A stretch of 5,588 nt of DNA from CAYJAD01 sp964372165 (lineage in GTDB: Bacteria > Desulfobacterota > Desulfovibrionia > Desulfovibrionales > Desulfovibrionaceae): positions 1-5,588 of the forward strand of contig CAYJPT010000154.1 in assembly GCA_964372165.1 (NCBI GenBank), given 5' to 3'. Every line of letters begins with the position of its first letter. Within the stretch, counting starts at the first letter, position 1. Shown here in pieces: positions 1 to 5,464 of the stretch. Below the pieces are notes generated by a model that searched no databases, was not told the origin of the DNA, and was given only the letters and a program-made list of their open reading frames with translations. The position numbers and the translations under genes are program-made.

Positions 1-32
1 TAAGGAAATACACAATATATTTTTTGACTTGT

Positions 33-145
33 TGATTTAATCAGCGTTTCCTTAAATTATATTTTAATATTTTTATGGCTGTTGGGAAATTTTTTCAGCA
101 GCCATTTTTTTTGTTTACATTCTTAAGGAAATGCTGATTTATTCT
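33..145. repeat. Inverted repeat pair flanking the terminator (possible MITE remnant)
   Basis: The complement of bases 39-54 reads TAAGGAAACGCTGATT, and bases 124-139 on the + strand read TAAGGAAATGCTGATT, so 15 of 16 positions agree. Weaker agreement continues for about six bases further out on each side. The arms enclose 69 bp that contain the intrinsic terminator. A third TAAGGAAA lies at bases 1-8. Seen from outside, each end would read AATCAGC(A/G)TTTCCTTA, which looks like the terminal inverted repeat of a small non-coding mobile element. No transposase is present and no clear target duplication was found. An alternative is a large transcript hairpin with no mobile origin. Confidence 0.5.
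75..112 (+). terminator. Intrinsic terminator of an upstream gene
   Basis: A 10-bp stem pairs ATGGCTGTTG (75-84) with CAGCAGCCAT (96-105), with one G-U wobble, around an 11-nt loop. An uninterrupted run of eight T follows (105-112). This is a textbook rho-independent terminator for + strand transcription entering from the left. No coding sequence is visible in bases 1-74, so the gene it serves lies outside the window. It separates that gene from the dnaK promoter. Confidence 0.85.
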
Positions 146-163
146 GCAAGCAGAGTAAATCAG
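134..163. repeat. 30-bp near-perfect palindrome upstream of dnaK
   Basis: CTGATTTA (134-141) and TAAATCAG (156-163) are exact reverse complements, and the inner TCTGC/GCAGA arms continue the dyad around a central AA. The only imperfection is T142 opposite G155, which is a wobble in RNA. It overlaps the right arm of the inverted repeat above and lies about 70-90 bp upstream of the proposed dnaK -35 region. It could be a regulator-binding dyad, a transcript hairpin, or part of the same element remnant. No T run follows, so it is not a typical terminator. Confidence 0.6.
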
Positions 164-170
164 ATTCGAC

Positions 171-204
171 TAAATACAAAAAAAAATATAAAATTTTGTA
201 TTTA
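171..204. repeat. AT-rich 11-bp perfect inverted repeat
   Basis: TAAATACAAAA (171-181) and TTTTGTATTTA (194-204) are exact reverse complements separated by 12 A/T-only bases. It sits directly upstream of the dnaK promoter region. It may be an UP-element-like A/T tract, a protein-binding dyad, or a low-complexity coincidence. The sequence alone does not decide between these. Confidence 0.5.
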
Positions 205-229
205 CCCTCTAGACGACTTTGGAACACGA

Positions 230-259
230 CTTAATTATTTCACGCACACCCAATATAAT
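230..259 (+). promoter_or_regulatory. Candidate dnaK promoter
   Basis: A perfect TATAAT lies at 254-259, 65 bp before the dnaK start codon. With a 17-18 bp spacer the -35 region falls at about 230-236 (CTTAATT), a poor match to TTGACA. The same stretch can be read as a weak heat-shock (sigma-32-type) promoter, with a CTTAAT-like -35 and CCCAAT at 249-254 as the -10 part. No CIRCE operator (TTAGCACTC and its mirror) is visible, so HrcA control is not supported here. Which sigma factor is used is inference. Confidence 0.5.
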
Positions 260-276
260 GTGGGTAAGTTTAAGAC

Positions 277-317
277 AAAATCCCATGTGGATTTTACATA
301 TTCCGTTGTAGGAGGAG
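277..317 (+). promoter_or_regulatory. dnaK leader hairpin and strong ribosome-binding site
   Basis: AAAATCC (277-283) and GGATTTT (289-295) form a perfect 7-bp hairpin with a CATGT loop in the predicted 5' leader. The Shine-Dalgarno sequence GGAGGAG (311-317) follows, 6 nt before ATG 324. It is a near-perfect match to the 16S anti-SD and firmly fixes the dnaK start. The hairpin leaves the ribosome-binding site free, so there is no sign of a classical RNA thermometer hiding it. Protection of the transcript 5' end is possible but unproven. Confidence 0.55.
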
Positions 318-323
318 AGTTTT

Positions 324-2231
324 ATGTCTAAGATAATAGGTATTGACCTAGGAACCACCAATTCATGTGTTTATGTTATGGAGGGTAAAGACCCTAAATG
401 CATTACAAATCCAGAAGGTGGACGTACTACACCATCAGTTGTTGCCTTTACTGATAAAGAACGTCTTGTTGGTGAGATTGCTAAACGCCAAGCAGTTACC
501 AACCCTGAACGTACTATTTTTGCTGTTAAGCGTTTAATGGGGCGTCGTTTTGACACACCAGAGGTTGGACGCTGGAAAGATCATTCACCATATAGCATTG
601 TTGGTGCTAGTAATGGTGATGCAGCTGTAGAGGTAGATGGCAGAACATACAGTGCACCTGAAGTATCAGCAATGCTTTTGGCAAAGCTTAAAAGTGATGC
701 TGAAACATATCTTGGTGAAACCGTAACTGAGGCTGTTATTACAGTTCCGGCATATTTTAATGATGCCCAACGCCAAGCTACCAAGGACGCAGGACGCATT
801 GCAGGTCTTGAAGTGAAGCGTATTATCAACGAACCAACTGCCGCATCCTTGGCTTATGGCTTTGACCGTAAGGCCAACGAGAAAATTGCTGTTTTTGACT
901 TAGGCGGTGGAACATTTGATATTTCTATTCTTGAAGTTGGTGATAATGTAGTTGAAGTACGTGCTACTAATGGAGATACTTTCCTTGGTGGTGAAGATTT
1001 TGACCTACGCATTATTGATTTTCTTGTGCAAGAATTTAAGAGAGACAATGGCATAGATCTATCTCAAGATCGTATGGCTTTGCAACGTCTTAAAGAATCT
1101 GCTGAAAAGGCTAAAAAAGACTTGTCTACCTCCATGGAGACTGAAGTAAACCTGCCCTTTATCACAGCTGACCAAAATGGTCCTAAGCACATGCTTATTA
1201 AACTTTCAAGAACTAAGCTTGAGCAATTAGTGGAAGATTTAGTTGAGCGCACTATTGAGCCATGCCGCAAAGCTTTAAGTGATGCCGGCCTTGCTGCCAA
1301 TCAAATTGATGAAGTTGTGCTTGTTGGTGGTATGACACGTATGCCATTGGTGCAAAAAAAGGTGGGAGAGTTTTTTGGTAAAGAGCCAAACCGCTCTGTT
1401 AACCCTGACGAAGTAGTGGCTATGGGTGCTGCTATTCAAGGTGGTATTTTAGCCGGTGATGTTAAGGATGTTCTATTACTAGACGTAACCCCACTTTCAC
1501 TTGGTATTGAAACCATGGGCAGTGTGTTTACAAAACTTATTGAGCGCAACACCACCATTCCCACAAGAAAGAGCCAAACCTTTACCACTGCAGCAGACAA
1601 TCAACCTTCAGTATCAATACATGTATTGCAAGGTGAGCGTCCTATGGCTGGTGATAATATGACTCTTGCACGTTTTGACTTGACCGGAATTCCACCGGCT
1701 CCACGTGGCGTGCCACAGATTGAAGTTTCTTTTGATATTGATGCCAATGGTATTGTAAATGTATCTGCCAAGGACCTCGGTACTGGCAAAGAGCAATCAA
1801 TACAAATTACAGCTTCCTCCGGCTTGTCTGAGGATGATATCCAACGCTTGGTGCGTGAAGCTGAAGTTCATGCCGGTGATGATAAGAAAAAGCAGGAGCT
1901 AATTGAAGCCCGTAACCATGCTGACAGTCTTATTTATGGCACTGAAAAAAGCCTTAAAGACCTAGGCGACAAGGCTGATGAAACTGTAAAAGCTGATATT
2001 GAACAAAAAATTACAGCCTTGCGTTCTTTAATTGAAGGTGAAGACAGCGAAGCCATTAAACAAAGTACCGAAGAGCTTGCACAAGCTTCATACAAGCTTG
2101 CTGAGCAATTGTATCAACAGCAAGGTGCAGATGCTGGTGCTGGAGCACCTGGTGCGGAAACGGCTGATGCTGGACCAACAAATAAAGATGATGATGTTGT
2201 TGATGCAGAATATACAGAAGTTAAAAAATAG
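324..2231 (+). CDS. dnaK: Chaperone protein DnaK (Hsp70)
   Basis: This is the cytoplasmic ATP-dependent Hsp70 chaperone, which binds exposed hydrophobic segments and works with DnaJ and GrpE. At 635 residues it has full family length. The nucleotide-binding domain (about 1-380) shows GIDLGTTNS (6-14), K69, P142/R150, INEPTAASLAYG (168-179), FDLGGGTFDIS (191-201; T197 matches the autophosphorylated Thr of E. coli DnaK) and VGGMTRMP (334-341). The hydrophobic linker VLLLDVTPLSLG (383-394) leads into the substrate-binding beta domain (to about 500) and the helical lid (about 500-600). An Ala/Gly-rich tail ends in DDDVVDAEYTEV, the usual bacterial DnaK terminus. ATG 324 is set by GGAGGAG six bases upstream and by the MSKIIGIDLG start. 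It appears monocistronic: a terminator lies on each side, and neither grpE nor dnaJ is in the window. No damage or missing catalytic residue is seen. Confidence 0.98.
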   Translation: MSKIIGIDLGTTNSCVYVMEGKDPKCITNPEGGRTTPSVVAFTDKERLVGEIAKRQAVTNPERTIFAVKRLMGRRFDTPEVGRWKDHSPYSIVGASNGDAAVEVDGRTYSAPEVSAMLLAKLKSDAETYLGETVTEAVITVPAYFNDAQRQATKDAGRIAGLEVKRIINEPTAASLAYGFDRKANEKIAVFDLGGGTFDISILEVGDNVVEVRATNGDTFLGGEDFDLRIIDFLVQEFKRDNGIDLSQDRMALQRLKESAEKAKKDLSTSMETEVNLPFITADQNGPKHMLIKLSRTKLEQLVEDLVERTIEPCRKALSDAGLAANQIDEVVLVGGMTRMPLVQKKVGEFFGKEPNRSVNPDEVVAMGAAIQGGILAGDVKDVLLLDVTPLSLGIETMGSVFTKLIERNTTIPTRKSQTFTTAADNQPSVSIHVLQGERPMAGDNMTLARFDLTGIPPAPRGVPQIEVSFDIDANGIVNVSAKDLGTGKEQSIQITASSGLSEDDIQRLVREAEVHAGDDKKKQELIEARNHADSLIYGTEKSLKDLGDKADETVKADIEQKITALRSLIEGEDSEAIKQSTEELAQASYKLAEQLYQQQGADAGAGAPGAETADAGPTNKDDDVVDAEYTEVKK

Positions 2232-2244
2232 TTTTGTGTAGAAA

Positions 2245-2336
2245 TTAAAATAGTCGACAGAAACAAGAGAATCATGCGAGTTTATGATAACTTTAATGAT
2301 GAGAAAAGTTTGATTTTCACGTGTCGGTTAAAATAG
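2245..2336. repeat. 9-bp direct repeats bounding a 74-bp segment with short inverted ends
   Basis: TTAAAATAG occurs at 2245-2253 and again at 2328-2336. The 74 bp between them begin TCGACA and end TGTCGG, so CGACA/TGTCG sit symmetrically one base inside each repeat. This is the pattern of a small insertion with short inverted ends and a 9-bp target duplication. Such A/T-rich 9-mers can recur by chance, so support is modest. It lies in the dnaK 3' untranslated region. No open reading frame of note and no strong internal hairpin were seen. Confidence 0.3.
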
Positions 2337-2338
2337 AT

Positions 2339-2375
2339 TAAGGCCTTGTACATTTTGTGCAGGGCCTTATTTTAT
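2339..2375 (+). terminator. dnaK intrinsic terminator
   Basis: AAGGCCTTGTACA (2340-2352) pairs with TGTGCAGGGCCTT (2356-2368) over 13 bp with two U-G wobbles and a 3-nt loop. T2339-A2369 adds one more pair. ATTTTATCT follows as a short T-rich tail. It lies about 108 nt past the dnaK stop codon and is the clear end of that transcript. The right arm contains TTGTGCAGG-like sequence shared with the repeat family downstream. Confidence 0.85.
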
Positions 2376-2406
2376 CTAGTCGAGGCTGAATAATACTTAT
2401 TTAAGG

Positions 2407-2488
2407 GTCCTGCACAATTATTTTTTAGTTCTATTTTTATGTTTTTGCAGTAAATTTGCATTTATTTAAAAATCTACTTGTGCAGGAC
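2407..2488. repeat. 11-bp perfect inverted repeat left of repeat copy A
   Basis: GTCCTGCACAA (2407-2417) and TTGTGCAGGAC (2478-2488) are exact reverse complements, separated by 60 bp of A/T-rich sequence. The arms share TCCTGCACAAT/TTGTGCAGGA with the end hairpin of the dispersed repeat copies at 2577-2611 and 5465-5495. This suggests the pair is a split or expanded version of that same hairpin, forming the left boundary of copy A. Confidence 0.6.
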
Positions 2489-2494
2489 AAAAGC

Positions 2495-2611
2495 CTCAAA
2501 AATCAATCATTTAACGGCGAAGCAAAGCTCCACCTATTCTTGATTTTTGGTCGCATTGACTATCGTCAACGCTCCAAAAGACTCCACACAATGAATTATG
2601 CAGGAGTCTTT
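2495..2611 (+). repeat. Dispersed multi-hairpin repeat, copy A
   Basis: This segment aligns along its length with the reverse complement of 5465-5580. Shared exact blocks include TTTAACGGCG (2510-2519) and TCTTGATTT (2538-2546). Three hairpins can be laid out. H1 (about 2516-2534) is degenerate here. H2 is GCATTGAC (2553-2560) with GTCAACGC (2565-2572), with one A-C mismatch. H3 is AAAGACTCC (2577-2585) with GGAGTCTTT (2603-2611). A 73-codon open frame crosses this segment, but it has no ribosome-binding site and simply translates the repeat, so I do not call it a gene. The class resembles REP/BIME-type or MITE-type intergenic repeats. Its name and family are unknown to me. Confidence 0.75.
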
Positions 2612-2620
2612 ATTTTTATG
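2577..2620 (+). terminator. Terminator-like hairpin H3 at the end of copy A
   Basis: A 9-bp outer stem AAAGACTCC/GGAGTCTTT encloses ACACAATGAATTATGCA, which can pair only partly. The T-rich tail TTTATTTTTATG follows on the + strand. It could act as a second, backup terminator after dnaK or shield the downstream Sel1 gene from read-through. Confidence 0.55.
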
Positions 2621-2735
2621 TTGCTAAATTGCTCAAAAAACCTTCCCCAACCTCATACATTTACATTGCTCAAATAAAATCTCTTATACATAAATTTGAA
2701 ATTAGAATGCCGTGGTGTAAGTATTTATTGTGATG
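2621..2735. other. A/T-rich spacer without a visible gene
   Basis: No coding region is supported here. The only structure seen is a 10-bp direct repeat ATTGCTCAAA at 2628-2637 and 2665-2674, with a 37-bp period. It may be chance in such A/T-rich sequence or a pair of regulator half-sites upstream of the Sel1-repeat gene. Confidence 0.35.
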
Positions 2736-2763
2736 CTTTAAGCTTTACTTAATCTTGTATTAT
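2736..2763 (+). promoter_or_regulatory. Candidate promoter of the Sel1-repeat gene
   Basis: TATTAT (2758-2763) is a good -10 hexamer 41 bp before the start codon. The best-placed -35 (CTTTAA, 2736-2741, 16-bp spacer) is weak, so activator help or a different start cannot be excluded. Confidence 0.35.
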
Positions 2764-2795
2764 AGCTACAAGAAAGTATTGGAATAAAATGCCAT

Positions 2796-2803
2796 GAGGT
2801 GAT
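2796..2803 (+). promoter_or_regulatory. Shine-Dalgarno that decides the Sel1 gene start
   Basis: GAGGTGAT (2796-2803) is an excellent anti-SD match, placed just before ATG 2805. A longer frame could start at GTG 2799, but that GTG lies inside this Shine-Dalgarno and has none of its own at proper spacing. ATG 2805 is therefore preferred. Confidence 0.7.
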
Positions 2804-2804
2804 T

Positions 2805-4037
2805 ATGCGTAATTTTACTATATGTATGCTATGTGGATTTATTATTTTTTATAGTACAGTTTTAGGCTATGCTGCTCAAACTCATGTTAATAATGCATTG
2901 AATAATAATATAAATATAAATTATACAGCTGCAAGTTCTGTAAATGCTACTCCTCAAAATATGCCTACAACTAATGCAAATCCAGTTCAGAATGTTGTTG
3001 ATAATGTGCAAGAAAAGCAAAATGCTATGCAGGCGTACAATGAAGGTAAGTTTGCTAGGGCTTATGAAATTTGGTTAAAACTTGCCAAAGCCGGTGATGG
3101 CGAGGCTATGAATTATCTTGGCATGTTATATGATGCTGGCAAAGGTGTGCCATTAAATACCAAAGAAGCTTTGACTTGGTTTCGTAAATCGGCTGAGGTT
3201 GGCTATGCTGGTGGTATGAGTAATCTTGGGCGCATGTTAGAACAAGGACGTGGTACAGCACGACATGTAGACACGGCAGCTGCATGGTTTAGAAAAGCAG
3301 CAGACCTTGGTCAAGCTGATGCTCAATATAATTTGGGCGTGCTTTATGAACGTGGAGAAGGTGTTGTTAAAAATGAAAAGTATGCTGTTACGTGGTATAG
3401 TCTTGCCGCTGCTAATCAGCAAGTTGATGCACAAGCTCGCTTAGGGCAATTGTATCGTCAAGGTAAGGGTGTGACAAAAGATAATGCTAAGGCTACATTA
3501 TTTCTCTATGGAGCAAGCATGAATGGTCATGAAAAAGCAAGAGAAGAACTTTTTGCCATGGCGGAAGAAAAATATAAAGATAAGGCTTTGCCGCAGGTTA
3601 CTCTTTTTGGTGTAGAGCTTAGCGCACCTCAGGGAGTTACTCGTGCAAAGCTGCGCTCTTCCTTGGCAGTAGCAAACATAAATACCATACGTGAAGATAT
3701 TAATTATATTTGTGATGTTTATGACTTAAAAAAGAGTGTGCCAGGGGCAAGTCAAATGGCTGCTTGTTATGGAAAATTAGCAACTAAGCCGTCAGAACAA
3801 CCCTTAGGTTTTTTGAAGATTGACTATAATGTAAATGGTCAAGAGCAGGCTGACGCAATACAAGATATGGTGGAAAAACGTTTTGGTCCGCCTTCAGCGG
3901 GTGAAAATGAAAGTGGTGCTCTTTGGAATTTAGGTCCGGTCATTGTTGCGACTCAATATGTACCAGAGTCAAATCAGGTGGGGCTTATGTATATGTTGCC
4001 CAAGGTTTACCATATGACCCAACAGGTTAATCAGTAA
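2805..4037 (+). CDS. Secreted Sel1-repeat protein
   Basis: A 410-residue exported protein of unknown role. Residues 1-23 look like a signal peptide: MRN, then a long hydrophobic stretch, then LGYA before AQT, with cleavage probably after GYA. An Asn/Ala-rich low-complexity linker (about 25-68) and a TPR-like helix pair (about 71-98, AYNEGKFARAYEIWLKLAKAG) follow. Four Sel1 repeats of exactly 36 residues come next (about 99-134, 135-170, 171-206, 207-242), each with LGxxYxxGxGV-like and WFRKAA-like signatures. Sel1 repeats are alpha/alpha solenoids that usually bind protein partners. The C-terminal part (about 265-410) is not a repeat and I do not recognise it. It holds two cysteines (C303, C321) that could form a disulfide in the periplasm, and a KRFGPP turn (about 358-363). 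No lipobox is seen, so it is probably periplasmic. It stands alone between two wide spacers. Confidence 0.9.
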   Translation: MRNFTICMLCGFIIFYSTVLGYAAQTHVNNALNNNININYTAASSVNATPQNMPTTNANPVQNVVDNVQEKQNAMQAYNEGKFARAYEIWLKLAKAGDGEAMNYLGMLYDAGKGVPLNTKEALTWFRKSAEVGYAGGMSNLGRMLEQGRGTARHVDTAAAWFRKAADLGQADAQYNLGVLYERGEGVVKNEKYAVTWYSLAAANQQVDAQARLGQLYRQGKGVTKDNAKATLFLYGASMNGHEKAREELFAMAEEKYKDKALPQVTLFGVELSAPQGVTRAKLRSSLAVANINTIREDINYICDVYDLKKSVPGASQMAACYGKLATKPSEQPLGFLKIDYNVNGQEQADAIQDMVEKRFGPPSAGENESGALWNLGPVIVATQYVPESNQVGLMYMLPKVYHMTQQVNQ

Positions 4038-4047
4038 ATTATGGACA

Positions 4048-4066
4048 CTGAAAAACTATTTTTCAG
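4048..4066 (+). terminator. Weak hairpin after the Sel1-repeat gene
   Basis: CTGAAAAA (4048-4055) and TTTTTCAG (4059-4066) form a perfect 8-bp stem with a 3-nt loop, 10 nt past the stop codon. The stem is A/T-rich, and CATCAAC follows rather than a T run, so termination would be weak. It may instead be a 3'-end stabilising hairpin. A second, looser dyad follows: TAATCATT (4078-4085) with AATGATTA (4105-4112). Confidence 0.4.
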
Positions 4067-4183
4067 CATCAACTAATTAATCATTTTAAAATTTTGGATA
4101 ACTGAATGATTATGTATTAGTATGTTTAGTTTGTGTTATTCCGTGTAAAATTTTGGTACTATAGCTTGATTTACAAATAGCAT

Positions 4184-4189
4184 TATACT
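4184..4189 (+). promoter_or_regulatory. Candidate -10 element of the HcyBio gene
   Basis: TATACT (4184-4189) matches five of six bases of the -10 consensus and would start a transcript near 4196, giving a leader of about 80 nt. No convincing -35 lies 16-18 bp upstream. TTGATT (4166-4171) is too close, at 12 bp. Confidence 0.25.
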
Positions 4190-4216
4190 TGGTATTTTTT
4201 GTTACTTGATATGCCT

Positions 4217-4236
4217 TGCTTCAAAATTATGAAGCA
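4217..4236 (+). promoter_or_regulatory. Leader hairpin upstream of the HcyBio gene
   Basis: TGCTTCA (4217-4223) and TGAAGCA (4230-4236) form a perfect 7-bp stem with a 6-nt loop, about 28 nt before the Shine-Dalgarno. It falls in the predicted untranslated leader, so it may be a transcript structure or a regulator-binding dyad. It does not match any S-adenosylmethionine or S-adenosylhomocysteine riboswitch that I recognise. Confidence 0.4.
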
Positions 4237-4264
4237 TAAAACTATTTTCACATCGGCTTGCTAT

Positions 4265-4270
4265 AAGGAG
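4265..4270 (+). promoter_or_regulatory. Shine-Dalgarno that selects GTG 4277
   Basis: AAGGAG (4265-4270) sits six bases before GTG 4277. A longer in-frame reading from TTG 4199 would add 26 residues that run through the leader hairpin, look unlike the family N-terminus, and lack a Shine-Dalgarno. The GTG start is preferred. Confidence 0.75.
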
Positions 4271-4276
4271 AATTCT

Positions 4277-5449
4277 GTGTCAAAAACCAAGGTAAATAAA
4301 ACCATTGCAGAAATTAATGCTAAGATTAAGGCTGGTAAAGCCGTTGTATTAAATGCTGCACAAATGTGTGAGACTGTGCGCAAGTTAGGTAAGGAAGAGG
4401 CCGCCAAAGAGGTAGATGTTGTTACCACTGGTACATTTTCACCCATGTGCTCTTCAGGTGTGTTGTTTAATATAGGTCAGCCTGAGCCACCTCTCATACG
4501 TGCCACAAAATTGTGGTTAAATAATGTTCCTTGTTATGGGGGCATTGCAGCAGCAGATGGATACATTGGGGCAACTGAAATGAGCAAGGATGACCCTTTA
4601 AATGATCCATATCCCGGCACATTTGAATATGGTGGGGCACATGTTATTGAGGATCTTGTTGCCGGTAAAGAGATAGACTTACAAGCAGAGTCTTATGGTA
4701 CTGATTGTTATCCAAGGCGCACTTTGTCGCGTAAGATTACTTTGAATGATTTGACCTTTGCTGAATTAATTAATCCACGCAATTGTTATCAAAATTATAA
4801 TGCAGCAGTAAACCTGACAAATCGCATTCTTTATACTTATATGGGGCCTTTACGCCCTAAGATGGCTAACTTAAATTATGCTACTGCTGGGCATTTATCT
4901 CCCTTATTTAATGATCCCTACTTTAAAACAATTGGCTTTGGAACACGTATTTTCCTTGGAGGTTCCATTGGTTATGTTATTGGTGCTGGCACACAACATG
5001 TGCCTTCACCCAAGAGAACAGAGCGAGGCTTACCTTTAACTGCTTCCGGTACTTTAATGCTAAAGGGTAATTTAAAAACCATGCAAGCCCGTTATTTACG
5101 TGGATTATCTATGCATGGTTATGGCTGCACTTTGTCTGTTGGAGTTGGCATACCTATTCCCATATTAAATGAGGAGATAGCTTGGTTTACCGGTGTTGAT
5201 AATGACGAGATATTAATGCCGATTAAAGACTATGGGCATGACTATCCAAATGGCGTGCCAAATATTTTAGCTCATGCTCATTTTGAGGATTTAATGAGTG
5301 GTGAAATAAATCTTATGGGTAATAATATAAAAACCGTACCTATGACTAGCTATTCAATGTCATTAGAGGTGGCAAATACCTTGAAAGAATGGATTGAAAA
5401 GGGTGAGTTTTTACTTAGTGAACCTGTTGATACCATAGCATCTGGGTAA
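4277..5449 (+). CDS. HcyBio/DUF39 homocysteine biosynthesis protein
   Basis: A 390-residue cytoplasmic protein of the HcyBio (DUF39, COG1900) family. From family knowledge, members in methanogens and Desulfovibrio convert L-aspartate semialdehyde and sulfide equivalents to homocysteine, so methionine can be made without the acyl-homoserine route. They work with a separate NIL/4Fe-4S ferredoxin-type partner. What is seen: VVTTGTFSPMCSSG (49-61), NVPCYGG (83-89), ESYGTDCYPRR (138-148), LGGSIGYVIGAGTQH (227-241) and GCTLSVGVGIPIPILNEE (283-300). C58 and C144 sit in the motifs most likely to hold the two conserved active-site cysteines; this mapping is by motif, not by alignment. Length is normal for the catalytic subunit without fused CBS or ferredoxin domains. 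The gene is alone on its transcript as far as the window shows, and no partner gene is present. Confidence 0.88.
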   Translation: MSKTKVNKTIAEINAKIKAGKAVVLNAAQMCETVRKLGKEEAAKEVDVVTTGTFSPMCSSGVLFNIGQPEPPLIRATKLWLNNVPCYGGIAAADGYIGATEMSKDDPLNDPYPGTFEYGGAHVIEDLVAGKEIDLQAESYGTDCYPRRTLSRKITLNDLTFAELINPRNCYQNYNAAVNLTNRILYTYMGPLRPKMANLNYATAGHLSPLFNDPYFKTIGFGTRIFLGGSIGYVIGAGTQHVPSPKRTERGLPLTASGTLMLKGNLKTMQARYLRGLSMHGYGCTLSVGVGIPIPILNEEIAWFTGVDNDEILMPIKDYGHDYPNGVPNILAHAHFEDLMSGEINLMGNNIKTVPMTSYSMSLEVANTLKEWIEKGEFLLSEPVDTIASG

Positions 5450-5464
5450 AATTCACGTATAATA

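Noticed and set aside
1..323. tRNA or other known RNA gene in the upstream spacer
   Set aside because: The hairpins do not form a cloverleaf or any known RNA family I can recognise. They are better explained as a terminator and inverted repeats.
131..331. 66-codon open frame upstream of and overlapping dnaK
   Set aside because: It translates the palindromes and the dnaK promoter and leader, has a poor start context, resembles no protein I know, and overlaps the dnaK start.
2032..2241. 69-codon + strand frame over the end of dnaK
   Set aside because: It is an out-of-frame shadow of the dnaK C-terminal coding region. The antisense frames over dnaK, the Sel1 gene and the HcyBio gene were dropped for the same reason.
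2407..2617. CRISPR array
   Set aside because: The repeated elements are inverted, few and unevenly spaced, with no regular direct repeat-spacer pattern and no cas genes.
2456..2677. 73-codon open frame in the dnaK-Sel1 spacer
   Set aside because: It runs through repeat copy A and its hairpins, has no ribosome-binding site, and is best explained as a chance frame across the repeat.
2799..2804. GTG start two codons upstream for the Sel1-repeat protein
   Set aside because: This GTG is part of the GAGGTGAT Shine-Dalgarno that serves ATG 2805.
4199..4276. TTG start giving a 416-residue HcyBio protein
   Set aside because: The extra 26 residues cross a leader hairpin, lack a Shine-Dalgarno, and do not look like the family N-terminus. 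GTG 4277 has a well-placed AAGGAG.
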